Program-made: the position numbers and the translations under genes
The notes under the pieces: generated by a model
The model's database searches: none
Seen by the model: the letters and a program-made list of their open reading frames with translations, nothing else
Told to the model about the DNA's origin: nothing
In this document: positions 17,846-26,809 of the stretch, one piece after another
Numbering within the stretch: the stretch's first letter is position 1
Layout: every line of letters starts with the position of its first letter
Origin: Algoriphagus lacus
Lineage (GTDB): Bacteria > Bacteroidota > Bacteroidia > Cytophagales > Cyclobacteriaceae
Direction of reading: 5' to 3'
DNA: 64,000 bases
Assembly (NCBI RefSeq): GCF_003583985.1
Contig: NZ_QXML01000011.1
Location: forward strand, 62,001-126,000

Positions 17846-20491
17846 TCAATCCTTAGCCTCAAATCCTCTTTCAATGGTCGTTTCCCCGACAAATTGAAGG
17901 GTATATTTTCCTTTTGACAGAAACTCCTTTTGATTTAGGAAGTAGGGCAGTGGGCTGGTGTTTTCCTTCAGGATCAAATCCCAGCGATATTGGTTCAATC
18001 CCATGCGCCCCATTATTTCCTTAGACCATATCATTTCATTCTTTTCGTTGACAATACGAAGGACAATCGTTCTTGCCTTCGGTAGCCAAAATGAAATCGT
18101 CATCTTCTCCAAGTCAATGTTGTGCAGCTTATCGAACCGATTGGCCGGCAAAACTGTGACATTGCTGAGCTCAAAAAGCATTTCCTGATCAAGGGAATTT
18201 TTGGAGACAATCTCATACAGCGGCTTTAGATTGACCTTGTAAATTCCCCGACCGTGTGTGGATACAATCAGGTCGCTGGTGCGAGGTTCCACCTCGATAT
18301 CCGATACTGCAGCAGGAGGAAAACCCTGCCCCAATTGTGACCAACTTTTTCCCCGGTCAGTGGAGATATAGACCGCGCGGTATAGCCCTGCGTAAAGAAT
18401 ATTCTCAAATACCGGATCTTCCTTGATCACATAAGCGACCTCCCCCGGTAAATTGGAAGTCAGGCTCTCCCAGGTCTTGCCTTGGTCCTCGGACTTGAAT
18501 AGGTAGGTATTGAAATCGTCGTAGTTGATGCCGGACATCGCCAAATACACTCTCTCTGGATTGTACTTGGAAGGTGTAATGCTGCGCACATAGGCATCGG
18601 GAAGACCCATGGATCGGTCAATCCAGGTAGTTCCATCATCAGAAGTCGTCCAAAGGAGACCCTTATCGGTGCCGGCATAGATCAGTCCCTTTTTCAAAGG
18701 AGATTCTGCCAAAGCCCCGATAGCAAGGGAAGTTTTGGAAGGGTTGCCGTTTTTGGAAAGATCAGGGCTTATTGCTTTCCAAATCTCTCCACGATTTTCA
18801 CTCTTTAAAATATAATTCCCACCCAGGTAGAGCTCCTGGTGGTTGAATTCGGAAAGGAAATACGGAGAGATAAAGTGATAATTCAATTCAAGGCCTAGCT
18901 TCCCTGCATCAGGACGCAGGGGTGTGGAGTTACCACTTTTCAGGTCCATTCTTCGGATGGCCCCCTCTTGTGCACTGTAATAAATAGTGGTTGAATCGAC
19001 GGGATCAATTACAGTGATGCAACCGTCACCCCCACTCCAGGGATCGATCCATAAATATTTCCAGCCGTCATACCGTTTGGGATTCCATTCGGTGGAATGT
19101 CCAACTATGGTAGCATTGTCCTGAGTGCCGCCATAAATCTTGTATGGAGTTCCCTTGTCAAGGGTGATGTCATAAAATTCCCCCGTTGGAATGTTGTTGA
19201 AGTGCATCCAGGATTGTCCCTTGTCATAACTCACATACAAGCCTCCATCGTTTGCCAAGGTAAGGTGATTGCTGTTGGTTGGATTGATCCATAATTCGCA
19301 TTGATCCAGGTGTAGGGGATCTGCAGGATTTGGAAACAAATGGTACACATCTCCTGCCACCAAATCGAAGGACTTGCCCCCATCCCGACTGTGTGCAAGT
19401 CGTACTCCCAATGCATAAATCTCATCATCATTGTGCGCATCTACGACAATGTCTGCAAAGTACCAGCCGATCACGGAGTTGATCATGAGCTCCTCGGTGT
19501 GGGTTCTTTTCCAGGATTTGGCACCATCCAAGGTCAAATAAACCTCCGCCGCTCCAATTTCATCGGAATCAGAGGTGGACTTATTTCGATGGTCCATCAA
19601 TGCATAGACCTTGTCGGGGTTTTGATAGGAAACAGCCAAACCAATTCGACCACGGCCATCACCTTCAGGAATACCCGAATCCTGTCTTTTCCAGGTTTTT
19701 CCTGCATCCACGCTTTTGAAGATCCCGCTGCTTTTCCCGTTTACAGTCGGGTAACTCTCCCACACAGAAGCATAAATCGTATTGGGGTCAGTCGGTGCAA
19801 TGACGATGTCATTGGCCCCGGTTCGCTCATTGACATAGAGCACATGCTCCCAATCCTTGCCGCCATTGAGTGATCGGTAAACCCCACGGTGGGGATTGGT
19901 GGTCCACAAATGACCCAGTACGGAGACATAAACGATGTCAGGATTGGTAGGATGAACCACCACTTTTCCGATGTGCCAGGAATCATCCAGGCCAAGGTGC
20001 CGCCAAGTCTCTCCGCCGTCGTCTGACCGGTACATCCCTGTCCCCGGCATGGTAAAGTTTCTGGGCTTCTTCAAAGTTTCACCGGTACCCAGATAGATAA
20101 TGTTGGTATTGGAAGGAGCCAAAGCAATGTCCCCGATGCCATAAGATGCTTCGTTATCAAAAATCGGTTTCCAGGACAATCCGTTGTTGGTTGTTTTCCA
20201 CAAACTCCCCGAACCAAAACCTAAATAAATGGTGCCGGGATGCTGCAAATCCACCTGGAAAGACTCGACCAAGGCGCTATTACTTACTGGTCCAAGCGGA
20301 ATCCAGTTCAACCCAAAAATTGATTCCTCCTTAAGCTTCAAATGCTCCTGAAAGGACTTGACCAAGGGCGATTGGGGTTGTTGACCAAATCCTTCCAAGC
20401 TCAGGAAATTACCACTGAGCAAAATGAGAAGTTTGATCCAGTTGTAAGGAGACCTTTTAGGATTGGAGGCAATAGGGGGGTTGATTGACAT
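17846..20491 (-). CDS. Secreted BNR / sortilin-like beta-propeller protein
   Basis: This 881-aa protein has an N-terminal signal sequence (LLILLSGNFLSLEGFGQ, residues about 21-37). Many Asp-box repeats follow from about residue 80 (MYRSDDGGETW, VYRSLNGGKDW, IFKSVDAGKTW, LFKSEDQGKTW, VYISTDRGKSW), alternating with VxPTNPDxVYVS-type strands. The pattern is that of VPS10/sortilin-type and glycosidase-like BNR propellers. It lacks the conserved acidic residues and context that would let me call it a glycosidase. The C-terminal 120 residues are a different, probably adhesive or sorting, domain. It is probably periplasmic or surface-located, with function unknown. It is convergent with permease 6 and not part of the shared regulation. 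Confidence 0.8.
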   Translation of the reverse strand: MSINPPIASNPKRSPYNWIKLLILLSGNFLSLEGFGQQPQSPLVKSFQEHLKLKEESIFGLNWIPLGPVSNSALVESFQVDLQHPGTIYLGFGSGSLWKTTNNGLSWKPIFDNEASYGIGDIALAPSNTNIIYLGTGETLKKPRNFTMPGTGMYRSDDGGETWRHLGLDDSWHIGKVVVHPTNPDIVYVSVLGHLWTTNPHRGVYRSLNGGKDWEHVLYVNERTGANDIVIAPTDPNTIYASVWESYPTVNGKSSGIFKSVDAGKTWKRQDSGIPEGDGRGRIGLAVSYQNPDKVYALMDHRNKSTSDSDEIGAAEVYLTLDGAKSWKRTHTEELMINSVIGWYFADIVVDAHNDDEIYALGVRLAHSRDGGKSFDLVAGDVYHLFPNPADPLHLDQCELWINPTNSNHLTLANDGGLYVSYDKGQSWMHFNNIPTGEFYDITLDKGTPYKIYGGTQDNATIVGHSTEWNPKRYDGWKYLWIDPWSGGDGCITVIDPVDSTTIYYSAQEGAIRRMDLKSGNSTPLRPDAGKLGLELNYHFISPYFLSEFNHQELYLGGNYILKSENRGEIWKAISPDLSKNGNPSKTSLAIGALAESPLKKGLIYAGTDKGLLWTTSDDGTTWIDRSMGLPDAYVRSITPSKYNPERVYLAMSGINYDDFNTYLFKSEDQGKTWESLTSNLPGEVAYVIKEDPVFENILYAGLYRAVYISTDRGKSWSQLGQGFPPAAVSDIEVEPRTSDLIVSTHGRGIYKVNLKPLYEIVSKNSLDQEMLFELSNVTVLPANRFDKLHNIDLEKMTISFWLPKARTIVLRIVNEKNEMIWSKEIMGRMGLNQYRWDLILKENTSPLPYFLNQKEFLSKGKYTLQFVGETTIERGFEAKD

Positions 20492-20587
20492 ACCTTTTGG
20501 ATTTAGGTTTTAAAAAATAAAAATATACCGACTAAAATCCGTACTTGCTAAAGTTGGAAATTGAACCAAACCACCGGGAGAATCAAT

Positions 20588-20641
20588 CTTTCCTTCACTT
20601 CCAAGCCTCCCATCTTCCTTACTTCCTCGCTTCCCAACTTT
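20588..20641. repeat. Pyrimidine-rich word-like spacer
   Basis: Repeated words CTTCC, CTTCCCAAC and CTTACTTCC lie between two minus-strand genes. The same words, in the same or opposite orientation, occur at about 1715, 29331-29367 and 31785-31840, always in spacers. Confidence 0.4.
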
Positions 20642-21628
20642 CTACATCAAAAATCCATTTTCAATCGGGTAGGGCTTAGGAATGTCTTTTTCTCCCAGCA
20701 TTTCAAGCAAATCAATCTCAATGGTCCTGGAAATGGAAGAAATAGGGACGTCATTGTATCCGGCCTCAAAAGGGTTTTCAGAATAGTCCCCAATTCGGTC
20801 AACCAGGAAAAAAATCCAGATAATAATTGCCGAAAACGGTACGGTAAGCCAATAGTGCAGCTTGGTGGATTCGATAAAGATGTCCAAAAGTCCAAAGGGA
20901 ATCAATGCACAGAAAATGTAATTGATGAATACGCCTGTGGATGCGTATTGGCGAGGAAAGGGGAAGTTTTTGATCCGCTCACTCATGCCCTGATCATCAA
21001 TTAGTCTGGAAATCAGCTGCTGAAGCCAAACGTGCTTGTATTCTGTGATTCCTCCTTCCGCCTCGAGTTTTTTCAGCTCCAAACTTTGGGTTTTCAGGAT
21101 TTGAGAGGGGATGTTGCTGTAGGATTTCAGTCGACTCAGTTCTTCAGGGCTTAGGTATTTTGCCAGTTCAGCGTCCATTCCCTGAATGCCTTCCTCCCTA
21201 AAATAGGGAGTGAAAACCATGTTTTTAATGTCTCCGTTGTGTTCCCAGGGTTTCCCTTTCCGCATGGTGTGCTTGAGCGCCATGAGCCAAGCCAAATGCC
21301 GGAAAACGAACTTTCGCTTCCATTCAAACGGAACTTCAGCAGAAGGAAGGCTTAAAACCCCAATAGTGATGGATCGGCTGTCATTGACGATTGCACCCCA
21401 GATTTTCCGGGCTTCCCAAGCTCGGTCGTATGAACTGTTGTTTTTGAAACCCAAATAAAAAGCTACCGCAATACCAATGACTGAAATAGGCTGCCATGGG
21501 AGGGAAAATGGTATTCGTGTAAGTTCGTAAATGACGATGACGGCAAGCGAATAAAGTACTCCGTTGATCAGGTGTTTTTTGGACCATCGGATGGTACTGT
21601 AGATGTGGTAGTGCCTGTTTACGAACAT
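20642..21628 (-). CDS. Bestrophin-family (UPF0187) anion channel
   Basis: This 328-aa membrane protein has the bestrophin pattern. The N-terminal hydrophobic segment is VLYSLAVIVIYELTRIPF, followed by VAFYLGFKNNSSYDRAWEARKIWG (the family's FRTNxAYxRWWEGRxxWG region, about residues 56-79). Late membrane segments (about 237-275) lead into a DRIGDYSENPFEAGYND tail matching the family's conserved acidic end. Bacterial members form pentameric channels for chloride or cations in the inner membrane. It starts 202 bases from the divergent exported protein at 21831, with the regulatory module between them facing the other way. Confidence 0.85.
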   Translation of the reverse strand: MFVNRHYHIYSTIRWSKKHLINGVLYSLAVIVIYELTRIPFSLPWQPISVIGIAVAFYLGFKNNSSYDRAWEARKIWGAIVNDSRSITIGVLSLPSAEVPFEWKRKFVFRHLAWLMALKHTMRKGKPWEHNGDIKNMVFTPYFREEGIQGMDAELAKYLSPEELSRLKSYSNIPSQILKTQSLELKKLEAEGGITEYKHVWLQQLISRLIDDQGMSERIKNFPFPRQYASTGVFINYIFCALIPFGLLDIFIESTKLHYWLTVPFSAIIIWIFFLVDRIGDYSENPFEAGYNDVPISSISRTIEIDLLEMLGEKDIPKPYPIENGFLM

Positions 21629-21698
21629 AAAAATGCTTTTTTTAACAAACTAGGAATTAATTCTCACTTTCTCCAACTCAAAATGAATCACTTTCCTT

Positions 21699-21798
21699 CG
21701 TTCGTAATCGGACAATTTCGTTCGATGATTTTATAAAGAAAAAATATATATGCCCTTTTGGGCCAAATTATAACCGTTTCAGGTGGCATAGAAATAGA
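21699..21798 (+). promoter_or_regulatory. Shared operator/promoter module before the 199-aa exported protein
   Basis: Half-sites CGTTCG (21699-21704), CGGACA (21709-21714) and CGTTCG (21719-21724) are followed, after 59 bases, by TGGCAT (21784-21789), with G at the 14th position. A short GCCC-TTTT-GGGC hairpin (21752-21763) lies between. The element points at the gene starting at 21831. Confidence 0.6.
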
Positions 21799-21830
21799 AT
21801 CAATGACGGAAACAAAAACCAAACTCTTTT

Positions 21831-22430
21831 ATGACACTTTCCACAGTAATTATTTTCCTCCAATTAGCCTTCTTCAATGAGGTTTTCCAGCCAAAGCTGA
21901 AAATTCCTGCCGGTCAGGAAATCCAAGTCCCCCTTAGTGGTGAAAACTCAATGGAAGTTAAGATTTTCAATTCTTCTCAATATGGCCTGGATGTAAGAGT
22001 AATCGACAGATCCAACGGTGCATTTGTTCGTGGTTTTGGTATGGTAAAAGAATCCACCGAGACAGTTCTGGTCGAACCGAGTTTCCTTCTTATACTGTCC
22101 AACTCGTCTACCGAAGACCTTGAAGTCTCCTATTCCTACAAGGAAACCAACATTGAAAAAAGTGAAAAGGCCAATTTGGACGAAGTTAAACTTACTTTTC
22201 ACAACGGGTCGCTTTCCAGTATTCCCCTGATTATTCCGGGGGTGATGAATCCCAACCTTTCTCCTATGTCGGATAGCGGAGTTACTTTGAAAATGGGACA
22301 AAAAGTATTTTTCAAAGAAAAGAATAAGCAATACCTGCTGTTTGAAGTGAGCCCGACCTTAAAAAACGGCGATGTTTTGGAAATCCAGGATTTGATTAAA
22401 GAGAGGAAAAAAGAGCTGGGACTGCGCTGA
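21831..22430 (+). CDS. Small exported protein of unknown function
   Basis: This 199-aa protein is not recognised. It has a hydrophobic N-terminus (TLSTVIIFLQLAFF, residues 2-15) that could be a signal peptide. A beta-rich region follows (KLKIPAGQEIQVPLSG, VEPSFLLILSNSSTEDLEVSYSY), then a probable second beta domain ending in a charged helix (KERKKELGLR). There are no cysteines or obvious catalytic motif. Its promoter has a good copy of the module shared with permeases 2, 7 and 8 and with ATPase 2, so it is probably part of the same stress or export response, perhaps a periplasmic client or helper (inference). Confidence 0.6.
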   Translation: MTLSTVIIFLQLAFFNEVFQPKLKIPAGQEIQVPLSGENSMEVKIFNSSQYGLDVRVIDRSNGAFVRGFGMVKESTETVLVEPSFLLILSNSSTEDLEVSYSYKETNIEKSEKANLDEVKLTFHNGSLSSIPLIIPGVMNPNLSPMSDSGVTLKMGQKVFFKEKNKQYLLFEVSPTLKNGDVLEIQDLIKERKKELGLR

Positions 22431-22691
22431 ACTTGTTGAGTCCAGAACTGGATTAACTATCCTGGGAAAATGAGCAAAACCGGAAATACTCCTTAATCAA
22501 GGATGATCTCCTAAAGCTTTTAGTCCTATTTGAATGATTTGAAATACGTTCAAGAGTTAAAGCCTTGGTAATGAAGTTGAATTCTTTATCGAGGCTTTAT
22601 TTATTTGGGATGAATTGACTCCATAAGGATGTCACTCTTTAACAGCAAAATGGCAGGTTGTGCTGACTAAGTGTAAAAGATTGGGAGTTGC

Positions 22692-23849
22692 CTACCGACT
22701 CCTATTCCAATAAATCTTCAGGTTTTTGGTGGATCGTCCTGAGGCAATCAATTCCGGCTTGCCATCACCATCCAAATCTGCCGCCTGTAAATCCTCGCAA
22801 GCCATGCCGTTTTTATCAATCCAATATTCCTCAAATTCGGAAAAGGAGCCATTTTTCGGCACAAAAAGCTTAACTCCAAATTCCCCGGATTCATTGGGCA
22901 ACCGCCAACCCACGGCGATTTGGTCCGAGCCCAAACCCAGAAAATCTCCTGTAACCAATGCATGTCCCTCTTTCATACTGGAATGAAGAACCGTTCTAGC
23001 AGGTGCTTTGGAGTTCAGGATTTGATCAAAATCCTCATAAGTGGCCAGTGTGGTGCCATGCATGGATTCGATGGTGGCAAGGAATTTTTCTTTTCCTGAA
23101 TTTCCAAGACGGAGTTCTCCAACACTGGGATTGGAGGGGAGAGGGAGTTTTTCGCGTTCCCATTTTCCATTTCGGTAATTCAGGGAAACTATTCCTTCTT
23201 TACCTCCCAATAGAACCGAGTTCCCCTTCTTTTCAGAAACTACTTCCAGGTTATGGGTGAGGTGCATGCTTTCATCGATGACCTCGTACTCCCAGATTCC
23301 TGCTGGATCAGCAGGAAATTCATACGCCATTACCTTTACTCCGGCACCTTCGCCATTGGCATTTCCTCTTCCGTGCAGAGGAACTACAATCAGGTGGGCT
23401 TGGTCTCCGTTCATTACCCAGCGCATTCGATGGGTAGTGGGTTCGTGATGAAGTTGTTTAGAAGTCCATTTTTGGGTTGGGTCAGTAGGTCGGTTGAGGT
23501 AAAAAACCGCACCGGATTTTTGTATATCAGAGGTTTCCCCGGGATTCCATTGTGCGCCGACTGCGACTTCCACTTTTCCATCTCCGTCCAAATCCCTGGC
23601 TGCGATGCAGACGTTGTCCGAGGTGGTGAGATTTTCCGCCATCACAAACTTTTTCCAGTCCCCGTTTCTGTACCAGACAAACTGATTTTTATCCGCAAGC
23701 AGGATGTCCGATTTGCCGTCACCGTCCACATCTCCGATGGCGACTCCATAGCCGATGGCAACACCGGGATCGATTAGTTGCGCTTCAAAAACAGGTTCCT
23801 TCGAAGAGGGTAGGGTCAAAGCCAGAAACAAAGTCAGGAAGTACAGCAT
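22692..23849 (-). CDS. Secreted FG-GAP/VCBS repeat protein
   Basis: This 385-aa protein has a signal peptide (LYFLTLFLALTLPSS). It then has FG-GAP-type repeats with calcium-loop motifs DVDGDGKSDILLAD (about residue 40), DLDGDGKVEVAVG (about 90) and DLDGDGKPELIASG (near the C-terminus). Such proteins fold as beta-propellers outside the cytoplasm, often binding carbohydrates or acting as surface adhesins. It has no attached enzyme domain. It is convergent with the 199-aa protein across a 261-base spacer in which I see no clear signal. Confidence 0.8.
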   Translation of the reverse strand: MLYFLTLFLALTLPSSKEPVFEAQLIDPGVAIGYGVAIGDVDGDGKSDILLADKNQFVWYRNGDWKKFVMAENLTTSDNVCIAARDLDGDGKVEVAVGAQWNPGETSDIQKSGAVFYLNRPTDPTQKWTSKQLHHEPTTHRMRWVMNGDQAHLIVVPLHGRGNANGEGAGVKVMAYEFPADPAGIWEYEVIDESMHLTHNLEVVSEKKGNSVLLGGKEGIVSLNYRNGKWEREKLPLPSNPSVGELRLGNSGKEKFLATIESMHGTTLATYEDFDQILNSKAPARTVLHSSMKEGHALVTGDFLGLGSDQIAVGWRLPNESGEFGVKLFVPKNGSFSEFEEYWIDKNGMACEDLQAADLDGDGKPELIASGRSTKNLKIYWNRSR

Positions 23850-24030
23850 GGTGCTTTCAGATTGGTTTTAACTAAATATAGCCGATTTCGGGTAAAAATG
23901 GAGTACGATAAAATCAGGGATTTCTTCCCTCAAACTTGATTTTTGATCGATTAAAGTCAATGGATAGTCAGCATTGTTGCGAAAAGGAAATCATTCTCCC
24001 AGTTTTTTAAATCGGAGGGTGAACTTGATT

Positions 24031-24130
24031 TGCCCGAATGCGGACGAAAATGTTCGAGTTGGATTTCAGGAAAAAACAAAACGCCTCCAAATCGTGAATT
24101 GGAGGCGTTTTGTACTGGCATAAAAGTGGA
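24031..24130 (+). promoter_or_regulatory. Shared operator/promoter module before permease 7
   Basis: Half-sites TGCCCG (24031), CGGACG (24041) and TGTTCG (24051-24056) are followed, after 59 bases, by TGGCAT (24116-24121), with TGGA at positions 12-15 of the element (sigma-54 consensus TTGC). The element TGGCATAAAAGTGGAA is identical to the one before permease 8. It lies 57 bases from the ATG. Confidence 0.65.
24078..24111 (+). terminator. Strong hairpin between operator and promoter of permease 7
   Basis: Arms 24078-24090 and 24099-24111 are perfect 13-bp complements (core ACGCCTCCAA / TTGGAGGCGT) around an 8-base loop, with A-run and T-run ends, so the hairpin is terminator-like in both directions. 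It sits just upstream of the TGGCAT element and would insulate the promoter from read-through. Confidence 0.75.
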
Positions 24131-24177
24131 ACACTGCCTTTAAAGGATTATCCTATCCTACTTACTTCGAATTGGAT

Positions 24178-26604
24178 ATGCTCAGAAACCATATTAAAAT
24201 CGCCTGGAGAATTCTTAGAAAGAATCGGCTTTATTCCGCACTCAATATCCTAGGATTGACTCTTGGTGTGAGTGGGTTTTTGATGATCTCGCTTTTTATT
24301 CAGGATGAGCTGAGTTATGATCATTTTTTTGAGGATTCTGAACAGGTTTACCGAATAACTACGCACTGGGGAGAGACATCCACGGCAAGCTATGCCACCG
24401 CTCCGCCCCCATTAGGCCCACGAATTCAAGCAGATATTCCCGAGGTAGAAGCCGTCACCCGATTGCTCAAGTGGAATGACTTCACGGTACAACCCGCAGA
24501 GGGGATTAACCAGGATGAGATTTTTAGGGAAGATCAGGTCTTCTATGCCGAACCCGGGTTTTTTGAAGTATTCGATTTTCCTGTAGCTGCCGGGAGTAAG
24601 GAAAAAGCCCTCTCCGGACCTGAGTACATTGTCCTCACCACTGCTGCGGCTCAGAAGTATTTTGGAGACATTAGTCCTCAGGAGGTTATTGGAAAGCAAC
24701 TGCTCATAGGGAGCAACAATCCAATAGCTCGGGAAGTGGCTTTAGTAATCGAGACAATCCCCGAACAATCCCACTTCGACTTTGATATGCTTGTCTATGA
24801 ACCGGGTATGCATCAGGAGATTTTCCTGAGGGACCTTTGGAGCTGGTCTATCCTCTATACCTATGTGAAATTTCCGCAGGGGAAAAGGGAAGTTGTCCAA
24901 TCCAAGTTGGATCAGTTGGTGGCTAAGTATGCGCTGCCTGCACTGGATGAAGGTTCCCAAAAATCAGATTATAGGCTAAACCTAATGCCGGTACAGGATA
25001 TCCATCTGCAGTCTCATCTCCTCCGGGAGCTCAAACCCAATAGCTACCAAAACTATATCTACCTTTTTGGATGGGTTGGGATTTTTATTTTGTTTTTGGC
25101 CGCGGTAAACTTTATAAATCTGGCAACAGCCAAAGCTGGATTGCGGACGATGGAAGTCGGAGTACGCAAAGTGTTAGGTTCGGGCAATTCGCAATTGATC
25201 TGGCAATTCCTCACGGAAGCATTTATCTTAGTTTTTGTCTCGGTTCTATTTTCCTTGGTATTAGTGCAGCTGTCCAATGGGCTTTTCAATCAGCTGACTG
25301 GAAAAAATCTCGATTTCAATCTCTTCCAAAATCCCTTCATTCTGGCCGTCACGCCTGCATTGATCGTGGTGTTGACTTTGCTCTCTGGATTTTATCCGGC
25401 ATTTTACCTGTCCTCGTTTCGTCCGATTCTCGTGCTAAAAAAGCAGCTTAGCATCGGCAAAAACTCGCACGGCTTTCGCAATGGATTGGTGGTTTTTCAG
25501 TTTGCAACCACACTTACGTTGATTATTTGTACGCTCGTGGTGCACCGGCAGTTGGCATTTATCCAACAGAGTGATCCGGGGTTTTTGCGTGATCAGCTTT
25601 TGATTATCCACAATGATGGAGAAATCCAAAATAGTCAGCGGGAAGATTTTATCGGTAGGGTTTCATCGTCCTCACGAGTTGAATCGATGAGCTTTTCCAC
25701 TGGAATCCCTATGGCAAATCAATTTCAAATGCGCTCGTTTAATTTGCCCACCGAGTCAGTACAGCAGGGTATGAACTGGTATGAAGCGGATGCCAACTAC
25801 TTGGAAACCTATCAATTCAAGTTGTCCCAAGGAAGAAACTTTTCTTCTGTTGCAGGAGCTGATATACAGAAAGTCATCATTAATCAGAAGGCTGCCGAAA
25901 CCCTTGGGATCACAGAAAAGCCGCTAGGCCAACTCATTATCAAAAATCAAGGGGCTGAAGATCAAGCTTCCTTAGAGGTGATTGGGGTGGTTGAAGATTT
26001 TAATTTTGAATCCTTTCGAAATGAAATTAAACCCCTCGTGATCGAATACCTCCAAGATTACTACCTACGGGACTACATTTCAGTTCGGTTGCAAGCTGGC
26101 GACATGAAGTCAGCGGTCGAAGAGTTAGAGACTGTCTGGAAAAGCTATGAACCCCGCGTACCGATGAATTATAGCTTTTTGGATGAGGATTTCGGGAAAA
26201 TGTATGAATCAGAGATGAGGATGGAGGGTCTTCTTAGCACCCTGACAATGATATCCATCGTGATAGCGATTTTAGGTTTGTTTGGACTCACGTCGTTTAC
26301 TGCTCACCTGAGAACGAAAGAAATCGGAATTCGAAAGGTTTTTGGAGCTTCTATGGTAGAGATTTTCCTCCTGCTTTCTAAGTCTTATCTCCAACTGATC
26401 CTGATAGCGATACTCGTTGCTGTACCAATTGCTGTATTTGCCATGAATAAGTGGCTAGAAGAGTTCGCTTATCAGACAAGCATAGGCGTTTGGGTGATTT
26501 TGTTCGCTGTCGGATCTTGTTTGGGCTTGGCTATGGGAACGATTTTCATTCAATCCTACAAGAATCTGAGAGCTGATCCAGTCAAAAGCCTCAAAACCGA
26601 CTAG
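24178..26604 (+). CDS. MacB-like ABC permease 7 (double FtsX)
   Basis: An ATG at 24172 is also in frame, but 24178 gives the family start MLRNHIKIAWRIL; the protein is 808 aa. TM1 is at about 20-42, the first FtsX block at about 294 (LAAVNFINLATA, EVGVRKVLGSG), the central TM at about 434 (LVVFQFATT) and the C-terminal block at about 684 (EIGIRKVFGAS). It opens the second permease run, under its own copy of the shared module. Permease 8 has a separate module, so each can respond independently to the same regulator. Confidence 0.9.
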   Translation: MLRNHIKIAWRILRKNRLYSALNILGLTLGVSGFLMISLFIQDELSYDHFFEDSEQVYRITTHWGETSTASYATAPPPLGPRIQADIPEVEAVTRLLKWNDFTVQPAEGINQDEIFREDQVFYAEPGFFEVFDFPVAAGSKEKALSGPEYIVLTTAAAQKYFGDISPQEVIGKQLLIGSNNPIAREVALVIETIPEQSHFDFDMLVYEPGMHQEIFLRDLWSWSILYTYVKFPQGKREVVQSKLDQLVAKYALPALDEGSQKSDYRLNLMPVQDIHLQSHLLRELKPNSYQNYIYLFGWVGIFILFLAAVNFINLATAKAGLRTMEVGVRKVLGSGNSQLIWQFLTEAFILVFVSVLFSLVLVQLSNGLFNQLTGKNLDFNLFQNPFILAVTPALIVVLTLLSGFYPAFYLSSFRPILVLKKQLSIGKNSHGFRNGLVVFQFATTLTLIICTLVVHRQLAFIQQSDPGFLRDQLLIIHNDGEIQNSQREDFIGRVSSSSRVESMSFSTGIPMANQFQMRSFNLPTESVQQGMNWYEADANYLETYQFKLSQGRNFSSVAGADIQKVIINQKAAETLGITEKPLGQLIIKNQGAEDQASLEVIGVVEDFNFESFRNEIKPLVIEYLQDYYLRDYISVRLQAGDMKSAVEELETVWKSYEPRVPMNYSFLDEDFGKMYESEMRMEGLLSTLTMISIVIAILGLFGLTSFTAHLRTKEIGIRKVFGASMVEIFLLLSKSYLQLILIAILVAVPIAVFAMNKWLEEFAYQTSIGVWVILFAVGSCLGLAMGTIFIQSYKNLRADPVKSLKTD

Positions 26605-26610
26605 GACCTT

Positions 26611-26710
26611 TGCCCGCTATCGAACAAAAATGTTCGCAAGTTTTTGATTGATTTTTCCAAAACCCCTCAAATCCTTGAATTTATGGCTTTTTTCATGGCA
26701 TAAAAGTGGA
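26611..26710 (+). promoter_or_regulatory. Shared operator/promoter module before permease 8
   Basis: Half-sites TGCCCG (26611), CGAACA (26621) and TGTTCG (26631-26636) are followed, after 59 bases, by TGGCAT (26696-26701), the same 16-base element as before permease 7. It begins only 7 bases after the permease 7 stop and leaves an unusually long leader of about 100 bases before the permease 8 start. Confidence 0.7.
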
Positions 26711-26809
26711 AAAGTGAAAAGGAGCGGAAATAGGCTGGACTGCATTCAGTTTTATCCGAAGTCCTTTTATTTGACAAGCAGCTAAACCAACATTATTAAT
26801 TTCAGAAGT

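Larger units (their letters stand above)
23850..24177. other. 322-base divergent spacer before permease 7
   Basis: This spacer separates the minus-strand FG-GAP gene from permease 7. It contains, in order, about 180 bases without a clear signal, the three-half-site operator, a strong hairpin and the TGGCAT element, the last three annotated separately. No gene is visible in it. Confidence 0.6.

Noticed and set aside
19340..19873. 177-aa plus-strand frame in the beta-propeller gene
   Set aside because: It is antisense to repeat-encoding sequence, which commonly leaves long shadow frames.
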